Shown here piece after piece: positions 48,801 to 61,500 of a DNA stretch of 64,000 nt. This DNA is from Strix aluco (Eukaryota; Chordata; Aves; Strigiformes; Strigidae). Numbering within the stretch: the stretch's first letter is position 1; each line of letters opens with the position of its first letter. The position numbers and the translations under genes were made by a program. Below the pieces are notes generated by a model. The model saw nothing but the letters and a program-made list of their open reading frames with translations. It did no database searches and was not told where the DNA came from. The stretch spans positions 4,092,001-4,156,000 of the forward strand of contig NC_133958.1 in assembly GCF_031877795.1 (NCBI RefSeq), given 5' to 3'.

Positions 48801-51800
48801 GTTCTTATTCCTAAAGACCGGCAGCTGGCTGATCCAAGGAAGGAAAGGGGAGAGGATAATTAACCACTTACATGCTAAGTACCCTGCTCACAAACCTAGT
48901 CCATAAAACTGTAAAAAAAAAAAAAAAGCAGTCAGAACCAAGTCACCTGAAGTTAAGGAGCATTATGTAAAGGGTCATGAAAGATCAGCTGAAAAATTCC
49001 TCCCAAGGTCAGACTTCCTCCCGTGAGATTTTTTGCATGGACTAGTTCCCTCCTCCAGGAAAAAAACCCAACCTGCTGAATGTACAAGGTACAGCTATGA
49101 GTTAAAAGTTATTAAAAGCAGACCAAAGAGATAGGGAAATATGACTAGAAAAGGTCACTTGGAACCAAAATACCCAAATCTGATAGCTAGTTTGTTTACC
49201 CAGGGGAAAGAAACCATCAGCCGGGATTCCTGCAAAGTCTTCTTTGTTTCTGCTCATTTACCAAAGGAGATAAAAAAAAAAACAACAAACTGCTCTGAAA
49301 AGGAAATGCACCTAAGAATGAGGCAACGGGCAGATGCAGACCGGGGAAAGGCACAGCATTAACAATAGGTGGTGTTAATAAACTTTTCTACAATTCAGAC
49401 CACATCCTGCTGTTCTGCCTAAAGCAAAATTCTCACCAAAAAGTTTAAGTGAAGAGTTTCAGAGGGTCCTTTAGTTCATGTGTGCAGCAGAAGGAGGATG
49501 GTGGTTACAAGAAGAGGAAGAAGTGGACAAAAAGTAAGGACCAGAAAACCCTGTGGTTTTCAAGTCAAGCAGCGTCTACGTCCCAGAACATAATGTGGAG
49601 CTGACAAGTCCTACAATGCACCAGAGAGAGGGGGTGAACCATGGTCAAGTTGTCCAGAAAGGTTTCAAAGATTTCCCCTGAGAAGGCAAAAGCCCAGCAG
49701 ACAGTTGTATGTGTGCTATAGCGAACACGACTGCAGATGTATGTGATGTGACTGCAGACTTCCAGAGTGATGTGAATCCAGTAGGAGCCTTCGATGACAG
49801 CAATCTGTTTTACAGAGCCATGCAGGCAGCGCAGCAAGCGCAGCTTCTGCAGGTTGCTTTAACTGGAGTCACACTGAAGCCAAAGGAATGTCTAGGAACA
49901 AAAGAAAGCACCACTTTGGTCTGAACGAAAAAAAAAACCCCAAGGGTTTCATTGGGTTTGTTTATCCCTGAAAAGGGCTTTGCTGAGAAAAGCTTTAATA
50001 AGGTTTAAAGAACTTCAACTTTTCGGTAAGGTAATGAAACCCATTTAAGTTGTGTGAGCAGAATAATAGTGCAGTGGCCTGCAAAAAAACCCAACCCAAT
50101 GATATTTTTATATTATATTACTACTGTGAGGAACTGTGAGGGTTTTTAGTGGGTCTCCCCATCTTCTACCAGATAACCAAAAGCTAAATGACAATTCCAG
50201 TTAACAAGCAAAATTATTTCCTGGAAGAAAAGCCCATGACAGAATCTTCATCAATACCGATGATAAACAGGCCACAAGCTGCAACCAAACTGCCAAAGTT
50301 TTATACAGGTTCAGAAATCAACTTGGATCCAAATTCCTCACCTGGTCCCTCTTTATGATGAGTTTTAAGAAACTCTGAACTTTCCCAAAAGTTTGAATCT
50401 AAACTCTCCAGGCAAACTCCCAAGTTTCCCAAGTTCCATAGTGAAACAGAACGACGAGTGATTTTTTTCTCTTCCCTGGAAAACATCAGTGAGAAATACC
50501 AGCCATGACAAAAGCTATGTTTATGAACAGGCTGGTCACACAGGCAGAATAGCATGGCAAAATAGTCTGCCTGAATGTGACAAGAGAATAATTCATACAA
50601 ATCAAGAAAACACCAAACTTCACTGGCTTTGCTGCTGCTGGGAAATGTAGCTCCAACAGGCAGTTGCAACTTTGGGGGGGATATATAAAGAAAGTTTCAA
50701 TTCCTTGACAGTAAAACAGTGAAGTTCTTCACAATGCATTAGTGCTGAAACAGGCAGCTCAGGAAAGTCCGGCTCCACACAGCAAAGCAAGAGCTGCTGT
50801 AACTATCTTTGGAGTCATCTAGATCTTCTAAGAGTAGACCAGAGTAGAAATATACTGCAAGTGAATTTTAAACTGAATTGTTTTCTGGTTTCAGTGCTGC
50901 ACAAATTCCTGTAAGCCTGTTGCAGAAGAACAAGTCCTCACTCCAGGGTTGCAGCCCTTCTGACAGAGCTCCGAGCCCACCCGCCCCGAGAGGGGCAGAA
51001 CGGGTCTGCCAGCATTGGGAGTTGTAATCTCAAATGGTGACGTCCTGGTTTTTACCAGCAAGATTTCAGTGGCAGCGCAGGCACAGAGGAACGCTGTGTT
51101 TAAGGCCCATCTGGTCCATAAATAACAATGGTATTTGTGTTGAAGTTTCGGTCACTATGCAACTGTGAGGACAGGCTGTTCTAACAGTGCACAACAGCCT
51201 TTTCCTGCATGGATCATGTGAATTTAAAAACAGTAGAACCTAAGATCATCTAATTTTTTCTCTCTATACAAATAGAAAGACTGATGCTGACATCCCGACA
51301 GAGCAGGGAATAAATTAAAAGAAAAATTAAACAGATTATCCCACCCTCCAAGGGAAGAAAAGCTGCAGAGAGCTGGAGTAACCCAAACAAAAGGAAACTA
51401 GGTGGTTAATTGTCAAGTCTTTCGCATGCATCCCAGATCTAAATGGCTCCTTAAAGTCTAGTGTCTATTAAAAACTTGCATCAAGGGAGGCTATAAAACA
51501 AAGTGCAAGTACTGCCACAAATGGGTGCAGGAAAAGAAAGAGGATGAGAATTATTTGTATTTGTGTGAATTTGTCCAGCCAAAGTAAAGGTTACAGTAGC
51601 TATCAGACTGTTTCTGAGGTCAGGATGTGTAACTAGTTTTGCATACTCCACCCTCTCAAAGTCGCTGGTACCAGTACAGTGCTGGTATCAACGCAGCTTC
51701 TACTCACATATTCACAGGAGAAGCAACTTTTTACACCCTATTAAAAGGCACAAAGATGAAATATTGTACCAGGTCCCAGATGCAAGCACAAACCAAGGAG

Positions 51801-52598
51801 GTAACATAATTCAGGGAGGAGTATCAACTGCTCTGTAGTGTTAAAACCAGAATCAACAGTGAAATTATGACAAAGTACTGGTGAACCTAAACTCTCCATC
51901 GGGAGTGAGCAACTGCCACTACTCGAGCAGAGACGGTGGAAGGCAGAACGTCTGCACTTCATCTTAAATACGTATGATGACTAGCAGAAAAAAAGACTTC
52001 TCATTCTGCTAACAATGCTCAGGTCTCTGCCTGCAATCAAGAATCTTAGGAGACTGCACATCATACACCGGCACCTGACATCTCAGGAGCCGACACTTCA
52101 CAACTTGGGAACGGCTGGGATCTGCTTCACTTCACGCAAACCAGGGCTCGGCTACGCTACGGGGACGGGGTCGGTTGTAAAGCTGTAATGCCCCTCTGTG
52201 AAAATACTGTAGGACACTTCTCATACTGGTGTGGCTTACCTCGTTCCAAACACTGGTGCAAATCACTACCGTGACAGATTTACACTAGGAATGAGCTGCT
52301 GCAATTGCATCAGTGAAAAAACTCAGGACAGACAAAGACTAAGACAGACGAGAATTCCAGTAGGGCGACTTCTGCTACGTGATTAGTGTCTCAGTACTGG
52401 AAAGGTAAACCAGAGGTTAGGGAATACAGTCACAATAACAGTTCCTTTTGGTATTTCCCAGAGAAAACTCCGAGGGGAGTGAATGGAATGGCAGGTGAGA
52501 TCACTAGTCTTTAGGGTCAGAGAGCCCCAGTGTGTCAGTAAAAAGAAAGCAGCCGTTTCACTCTAGGCGCTTGCTGCTACACCAGCAAGTGATGATCC
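45890..52598. other. GNRH1-DOCK5 convergent intergenic region, including the DOCK5 3' UTR
   Basis: This is 6.7 kb between the GNRH1 poly(A) signal (plus) and the DOCK5 stop codon (minus). Part must be DOCK5 3' UTR. A minus-strand AATAAA exists at 46230-46235, among others, but no site stands out. Open frames here, such as 46596-47018 plus and 50301-50669 minus, have no recognisable domain and no neighbouring exon structure, and look like chance. One fossil repeat is listed separately. Confidence 0.5.
47930..48070. repeat. Fossil amniote repeat in the GNRH1-DOCK5 interval
   Basis: Phrases such as GGTGCTTAATTCCACTTAAT and CTGCCTTTAAAAATCTGACA match the wording of an old amniote repeat (usually TAGGTGCCTAAATACCTTTGAAAATCTGG-like). 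Diverged; family not assignable here. Confidence 0.35.
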
Positions 52599-55500
52599 TC
52601 ACTGCAGTCCTTGCTCTGAAGAGACAACGCTGGATTTTCTGGTTTTTGGGGGTGGGGGGGGAGGTTTGGCTTCTCGTCTGGTGGGTAGTGGTGGAGCAAC
52701 CTGAGAAGATCAAACAAAAACACACAGGAAAATAAACCATTACCAGCAAGTTAAGACATTGTGCTTTACCAGGCAACAAATCCAAAAGGTCCTGGAGTAC
52801 TTGATGTTTCTTTCAGGACCAAACCTTTGAATTCAGTCTTTCAGTGCCCCATGCAATCGATGAGAGGGGCAAACACGGACAGATCGCCAGGGGACAACAG
52901 TAGCAGGAAGGTTTCAGCTGCTAGAATACACCTTAGCTGCAGATATACTTCAGTTGCTTCTGACCTGCAGCCTGACTTTGAGCCAGAGCCATTTGTCCCT
53001 CCGTCCCACCTTTTGTTTTTCAGTAAAATGGCAATAAACTCATTTCCCTCAGGGTTTCAAAATTCAACTATTTTTATCTTGCTGGCTTGACAAGTTGCAC
53101 CAAGTAGGGGCCAAAAGGATGTCAAATGCTTCCAAATCAGAATTGTGAAACTAACTCCATACAATGGCAGCAAGCCACAGCCCTCCTACCCAGCACAGAG
53201 GCTCGTAGGGTGTTCCTTGTTCTTGCAGGAAACTGCACTAGGGGGTTCTTTCAAGTTGGCTCTTTCCTTGTTTTAAGGGGTACCCTGTAAACAAATGAGA
53301 TGTGAAAGGCCAGGGGAACAAGAAGCTTGTGTGGCTCACCTCTGGCTTAGCCAAAACTGCCAAGATTTAAGGACTATTTTAACTGAAGGAGGACAGAGTC
53401 AACTTTACCACAACAACAACAAAGTAACAAAACCCTTCAGAAAATAACTTCTACAATCTCTCTTCACAGACTTTCAAATCCTTTCCATTTGGCTGCAAGC
53501 CAAGGTCATTGTTGCAAGTCAGAACATGTTAGTAATTAGTTTTCTTACAAGACTCAGGGGAAGGAGACTCTTTTATTAATCCGCTTCAACCGGTGACTCC
53601 CACAGCATCCCTAGAGCTGGCATATTTCCGCCATTCACGCACCTACAGCAGCTCTGCTGCCCCTTTTCAGAAGCACAGTCAGTTCTGACCAAGTGAAGGG
53701 CGAAGTAGAAAACTCCCATTTATCCCCATGCTTCAAGGCTCTGTACCAGTGTCACATCTCTCTCTAAAAGAATTAAGTGATCAGCTGTTTTGTTGTCTTC
53801 ATGTGCTGTCAGAGGTAACATATTTTGTTAAGTGCAATCACTCTTTAAATTTTTCTTGGTCAAACTCCAGTTCATCTCACTCAGGTACTCTGTAAATCCT
53901 CTTTGGAAATTGGACTGGGAAAGACACAGTTACCAAAGGATGCTTTCTGTTGCTGTGCACTGGTAAGCCATTACGGTCTCATATCAGAAGTACCTACATT
54001 TCAGGGGCAGATGAAATGATTCTGACACAATGACCAGAGTATTTGCATGTTAAGTATCTCCAAGCTGTTTGGAATCCCATAGTATAAGAGAACCATTAGT
54101 GATAAAGCATTAAAAAAAGTGGCAATTTGACATTCCTAGAAGGAAACTAACTTCATGAAATTGAGAAAAAGGCTGTGGCTAAGATAGTGATAAATACAGG
54201 CTGTTTTAAGTGACTAATGATGCATACTTTGAAAAATTAGATTCTTCTGAGCTGAGGACTCAAAGAAGACATTTATCATTTCTGAAAATGTGTGAGTTTC
54301 TTCCCTTCTTTTTCAAGACCAGATTACTGCGCTATTTTATCCTGATCATGTTTTTGAAACTTTTCTATCATTGTGCTTGTTTGTTTTCAATATATCTTCC
54401 CACCCCCACACACAGTTTGCCTAACCAAGGACAACCCAACTCCTGCTTGAAAAAAAAAGGGACTGCACTTGATAGCCTTCTCCTGAAGCAAAAAACTTTT
54501 TATTCTTTTGTGGTTTCAGGGAGTGAACCAGTAAAATGATTAGACAAGTTTCAAGTAGCACCACCCTAGAAGCAGCCTGGAAAATTCCACTGGTGTCTCC
54601 TTCTCAAAAGCTGTTTTCCAAAAAAATGTCAGCTCTCATTTCCTTACCTCCACAGAATTCCTCGGGTTGCTGTTCTCATAGGGTTTGCTTTTGGGCGGAG
54701 GTGGGGGCGGGGTGCTCTGTAAGCTAGCAGTTGCCAATCCATCAGCTTGCAGTGAGGGAAAACCTAGAAGCAACAACAATAACAAGAAAAGATGTTAAAC
54801 TAGGCAGAAAAGGAATGGGAAAAGGGATTGACCGTGTAGAATTTTAAGGGAGATTCATTTAATATCTTCTGCTTTCTATCCACTAACACTTCTCTGCTTT
54901 AGCAACTAAACCAGAATGGATATGTCAAAATAGAATCACAGTTGTATCTCCCTTAAGTTCAAAATGCCCAGAAGAGTTCTATCTTCATCAAATGAATCTA
55001 AGTTTATGTGAAAAATGCATGCCTGAGAGAACAGAAAATGGAATCCATTATCACATCTGCAATGTTCAGTGGGGTTTCCTGTCAGCCTGGGCCTCAACCT
55101 GAGAATTCACTTTGATTTTAACTCCAGCTGATGGAGTAGATAAGTACCCAAACTTCAGAAGAATTTCTGGGAAGCTGTCCTGCTACCAATGGCAATTAAA
55201 ACTGCTTGCTAAGTAGAAGAGTGAGGTTTCACATTACTTTCACGAATCTTTCTTCATATAGTATTCCTGCATTTGTTTGTATTTCTGGTTGTCGCCCCAC
55301 CCTGATGCGTGTTTTTTTGGTTTTAATCCTCTCACAACAGTTTTCTGCTAGTTTAGTTCATTATCTACACTGGATTCTGAATTTATATACATGTAAGAGA
55401 AAGAACAGTCAGGTTCTACATATGAACTTCTGTCGCTTTAAAGAAAGAGCAGTAGAGTGAGAAATGCAAAAGCAAGCAAGGAAGTTGTCAGTGGTGACAC

Positions 55501-58500
55501 CACAGTTGTGTTTTTACCTTAGCCATATTTATATGTTGCTTCAGAATTAACTACAGAGCTTACTGGATATGCAAGGAAGGTGACTGCACAAATTGTTCAC
55601 TTTGCTAATTCTTCAAGATAAATTCCATCTCTTTCAGGTGTAACATTTATTAGCTGAGTTTCCAAGCTACAGAGCAACTTCAGAGACCTACAGAGCAACC
55701 TGAGACTTTTTACCACGTGATAGGAGTTACTGGTCATAAATTAACAAAGCCTTCAGGGCTTGCCCAGAAAATTTAGCCATCGAGCTGATCAGAAATACCA
55801 TGCTGGATTGATGCAGCTCCATCCTGTGAATTCAGAGGGGATGTTCCTCCAGTATGTGCTGTAACCACCTGACTGGATGAACTGACAAGCATCTACATTG
55901 ATGGCATGTGACGTTCACCCTGAGGTTTAATATGCCTTCCCACAAGTCAATACAGGAGAAAACAAGAAACAAACTGAAAAAGATAAAAATTGCTCTCTGG
56001 AATTCCTCCTATATACTAATTTTGACAAGTGATATGTAAGTCACAAGTATGAGTGTAGAGCCTTTGATAACACTGCCAAATTTTGTTATCTGACAAAAAC
56101 GTCTACAAACATTAACAGCCACTTTCTGTGAACTACTTCAGAGCAGTTCCTCTCTCCCCAGTGAGGTTACCTCAGCAAATATATAGTAATTCCAACGACT
56201 TCAGGTAGTGCCCTGAAGGATGTGGCAATTGCTCTAGAATAGAACTTACTTTGGGTTCTTGGGGTTTTGGGAGTGATCGGTGGTGGGGTGCGAGGCGTTG
56301 ACTGCTGGAGAGAAGAACCCTGAAGCAAAGTCAGTCTGTTGTCTCCTAACTGAAGACTCTTTGGCCTTTGTGCTTTTCCTGACATGCCCTGGTTGAAACA
56401 AAGAGTAAACAAAACCTTTAGAAGTCAGCAAGGTTGCTGCACACGTATCAGATATTCAGACCTGTCACAAAGGCATCAACATGCTCCAGAAGAGCCATGC
56501 GTAAGAAAGGTGCATTCAGGTGAAACGTAAGAGTGAAGCCACTGCACTGGCTAAGCCATGTCAAAAGGCATACACTGGGCTGCTGTGACACATCCAGTCT
56601 TCTGTGGGCCCTCACTAACTGGGTAGCAGTAGTAAACTGTTTTTAACAACCTTATTGTATAAACTAAGCGAAGACGTCAGGCTGAAAAACTGCTGCATTT
56701 GACTAGCAGTTCTGTGAATAAATTTGGGGGGAAAAAGAAAAAAAGATGAAATTCTGGGTGCAAGTCAGGACTGCTAATATCATCGAGCGCCTTAGGGCTC
56801 TGAAACAAGTCTACTTCAGGCTTTACATAGCAAATCCCTTGCATCTGGGACTCGGGAGATGTTGTTCCAACTCCTTCCAGCGTCACGTGTGTCCTCTGTG
56901 CTCTTCGCTCAAATCACGAGGCCATCTGAATATGGTCCCAAGAGTCCAGGGCATGAATATTATGGTCCTTTGAAATACTAGTTTATTGCTTTCCAGAGAA
57001 GGCTGTCCCTTACACATGTAATTAAACTCACTGGGCTCTTTCAGAGATCAATTCTCCACCATTGAGCAGTTCAGTATTTCTCGCTGTGCAGAGGGGACCA
57101 CACATTGGTGTACAGTGAATCTAAAACTTATAAAGCCCAAAGCTGCTGGATGTCCAGCCAGCCTTTGGTTCCCTCTGGCTTTCTAGCTCACAAGCAGCTT
57201 AGTCAAGAGCTGCATAAAATCACTCTGTCCAATTCTCGTGCTGCACTATGTGGCTATGGAACAGACCAGCTATAAAAACCAGCTTTCTCTGGACTTTGCG
57301 ATGTTCTTAAGCACGATTATAACCCTCGACTGCTCATTCGCTTCAGTAAACTGATCACACATGTAATTTTCCCTCAGAGATACGGGGGTAGAAGGGAGGG
57401 TGGGTGTTCTGTTTTGCATCTCTCAGCTCTCTGCAATGCAAAGTCTTGGACAGACGTGCCTTACTGCCCTAGTGAAGTGGTCGATACAAATGGGCTTTCT
57501 CCCAGATCTTTTCCCTCTAGTTTTACTTAATAAAGTGATCAGCAGCTGAGATCACACTTTGTGGGTTAAACCCATTTAATTCAATGGCAGCTCTTCCAGA
57601 GGCAGAGGGCCAGGCCTCCTGAACCACTAATATTTACAACCCCAGATTTTCCTCTGGAGTGGAAAGCCTGTCAATACCAAATGACATGATTCTAGAACCA
57701 CAGTTCCCCTTTTTATAAATATTCTGCAGGCTCCAAGTGCTGGCAGCACTACTCAGATTTGATGAGAATTCCTGAATATATAGCAGCATAACCTGTTCCT
57801 GCCAAATTCAGCTGAGATCTTGGGAGAGAAAGGGAAATAGAAGAACTCATGTTTTCTCATTATTTACACAGCCCGTGTTAAGTCAAATTAGTATCACTGA
57901 GCCACCAGCTTAAATACTCAGATGCCTAATTCTCACAGTGTAACATAGTCTTTGCATAAATCAGGATAATACTCCAAGGTCATACAACTCTACTTTTGGG
58001 CTGAAACTTATCTGTTTGTATTAGGTGATCACTCTGAATCCCACTGTCAACTTTAATGCCTAACAGTCTCCAATATATTCCTCATTACAAGACTCCTGTG
58101 GGGGTATAGATTCTCTTTTATTCCTCTTTTGCAAATAATTTGCACAAGGAGTAAACACTCCTGCCCTCATGCAGGAGGTCTGGAGCAGAGTACAGACTGG
58201 AAGAACAAGTTTTTCAAAGTCCCAAACTGGTGACTTAACTACCAGATCATTTTATTTCAACTCCCCAATCTATCAAGCTGATCTTCACCTTGCAGTACAT
58301 TTGATTTGTGCAGTGATGCTGACTGATAGCAGCTGAACATCTGGCTTGCCAGCTGGATTTTTGAGTGGGCTAGCAGTATCTGCTTGCTCCAACAAAAACA
58401 GAACAATTCTACATGGCGCTGAGTGCATCACGCAGTCCTCCACTCCGATGAGAAATGAGGGCACTGAACACCTAGATGAAACATCAGTGCCTCATGTTTC

Positions 58501-61500
58501 CAGTTTGTACCTTGAGCCAAACTGCAGTTCGGTCTGTGACACAAATTTTCCAAATAAAAAAAGCAAGAATTACTCAGATGACCAAGGCTTTTGGTATTTG
58601 AACCCCTCCCACTATTTAATGAAGTTCCCAATGACAAACATGGCCGAAAGCAACGGAAACACTAAAATCTCCTGCTGTGGATTTTATTATTGCTATTTTT
58701 TAAATTTTTTTTTTTACCATTTTGGAAGTCAGTTCCGTTTCTGGCTCCTTCTCTACAATAACCTGAGACTTGCTAATACTCCAGTCCTTCCGCTTGAGTT
58801 TGCTAATCCGGTTATCACCATCCTCTTTCATGGGCAGCTCCTCAGCTCTGGAAGCTGTTGATATTCTTCTCTCCAAAAGAGGCTCCAGAATAGATCTGCG
58901 GCCCACACCAAAAGAGTGAAAACACATGAAACATTAGTCCATCAGACATTTAAAGCATTGTCTGTTAAAAAGCTGTGATCTCTTAGTTTACATAAGAGAT
59001 TATTGTGAAGAACTGAGTTATGACCGTGGAATTTTCAGTGAGATTTGTGCTCCTAAGTCACCCTAGCAATTTTGAGTATTATGTCTTATGTACAGGATAA
59101 AGTGGGATCTACTTGCAGAGGGAGCCAGACCTGCATTTTATGCTGAACCTTGCCACCGAGTCTGCTGTGTGACCTTGAGCAAGTCACCTAAACTCCCTGG
59201 TTCTCACAGATGCAAATTAGATGCAGAGAAGTACCATTAGGAAATGCTTCCACATGTGGCAGCCCCTTTTAATGCCACGCATGCAGCTGCAAACAGCTGG
59301 TGGATCAAGCACCATATCGCTACGCACCTCTTTGTGGACCACATCGAACTAAATTACCTTGTAGTATCTTACACCTCTGTTTTCCAGCATTCCTGGGAAA
59401 CAGAGGAGTGTGCATCTGAAATACACTGCCTCCATCCCTCTTCAGTATCATGCAGATAATTGGGACTCCAGAGAGACACAGTTGTGGGTTCAATTCCCAG
59501 AACTATCCCCAGCTGTGCCTCAAACTCCCTCTCTGTAAAATGCAGTAACAACATCAGCCTCCATTTAAGGTTTCAAATAGGTAGGTATTACTGTTGTGTG
59601 TGGAATAAATCTTCATTTTAAGAGTAACTAATTCTAGCAAAAGCATATCCCCACTCTTGTAAATCACATGTAAAGGCTGATTACTAACCCATCTGAACCT
59701 GGTCTGGAGGAAGTGCTATCAGATGACGTGGAAGATGAAGAGACCACAGAAGACGCCACAGATGTGACAGAGAGCCGTCTCAGCGTGGAAGACATGATAT
59801 AGGGCAACACGACAGAGCCTGACCTGCTCTGTTTCCTTTCGGTGAGAGAGGGAGGCTGCAGACAAACACGCTTGTGATAAATCATGTAACACTAACTCAC
59901 AAGTGGGAAAGGGGAGAGCTGTGCTGCTTTAAGGCAAAACACTAAAGAACCAGGTATGCTTACCAAAGTTATCACACCATACTGCTTCTCCACCTTCTTC
60001 TTCAGCTCTCTGAAACAGGCTGTCAGTCTGTCATGCAGAGGCTTCAGCTGTTCTGTCAGCTTCTCACCATGAATCCTAATCCCTTCTGCCAACAATGGCA
60101 TCTGAAAGGAGGAACAAAATTAAGCTACAAAAGGCCAAATCAGCTCTCCTGTTCCAGGCAGGAATTTTCTATGCATGTTACACATCTCAGATAGGCTCAA
60201 ATCAATGTGATTTGAGTTTGCAGAGGCAAAAAAAGCAATCATACAGTAAGGAAGCTCAGCTACTGACTCATAACTTGTGACACTGTAGTAACCTGACTGT
60301 TTGTCTGAGCTTCCTGTGTTCAAGAAACACGAACACTTTCCCCGTCTATACCGATGGTTCTCTCTTCCCCACTCAGATTCCACATTCTGCTTTGGAAAAC
60401 ACAGTATGTTCAATGTTGGAGTATCACTTCTTAGCCTCCAAAGCTGTATGATAGTGGGGTAGCTTTAACTGGGCTCTGTTGTGTGGAAACACGTAAAAAC
60501 TGGTCTACAGGGATGTAATTTGCATTACAAGAAAACAGGGCAATTTTTCTGGTCCAAATAGGCAACATTCAGGGTCAGACTGACAAAACATTAGGTGTGA
60601 TGATTTAATGAAAAGGTAACAGATACTTTGTTACACTCAAAAGGAAAAAAATCTGCAACTTTGGCAAATATTTCAGAGCAACACAAGCTACATAGAACAT
60701 TCTAGGTGACAATTTTAGAATACAGCAGCTTCCTTAAAATAAAAAACAATTGTACACATATCCAGATAGTTCTTATAGCATTTATCTGCATTATCGCTCC
60801 AAAACGACGACGGAAAAACATCTGCACTCACATGTAGTGCTTCCACTTCTTTCCCAATACCATACCTGTAGAGCAATTAGGTGCTTAAGCAGTTCAATTT
60901 TATCTTGATCTTCAGGACGTTCTTGAAGATACTTCTCTGTGAAAAAGGCCTGAAAGCAAAGAGAGATGATACAGTTTCACAGCTTTCACCGTTCACTCCG
61001 AGTGAAAGATCCCTGTACTTTAAAAGCAATTCATTGCCATTATTCCTCATTAAAACCAAATTTTGTCCCTCAGCTTTATGTCAGGGAGATAGCAAAGAAC
61101 TATGGTTATTTGTTGAGAATAGGGAACACAAGAGACTTTTACGTTTAAAATAAAAAGTATTATTTTTTTCAGTGAAACAGAGATATGTAAAACAAGTAAC
61201 TTCACTGGAAGGGTTTTCTCCAATTCCAATGCCCTTCTCATAAAACAGTCTGGATCTGAATAACTAATAATTACTTGTCGCTCAAATGCGAGTAGCAGAC
61301 CCAGTCTCTTGAGTTCTCACTTCAAAAAGCCTCTTTCATTTTTAGCACTGAGTGACCTACAGTACACAACGACATGCAAACAACCTCAGCTGCGGAAAGG
61401 TGAACGGGGCATCTCCTGCCTGCAATTTCCTCTATGATTTAAGCCCTTAAGTACAACATTTTCACATGGGGCTTGTTACGAAGACTCAGTAGAAATAAAG

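Noticed and set aside
50301-50669. 122-codon minus-strand open frame
   Set aside because: Falls in the region expected to contain the DOCK5 3' UTR; no protein-like features.
57545-57605. TTTAATTCAATGGCAGCTCT-like phrase resembling an amniote repeat
   Set aside because: Too short to separate from chance.
58346-58861. 171-codon plus-strand open frame
   Set aside because: Overlaps a DOCK5 coding exon in antisense and continues into intron; no domain, no splice partners.
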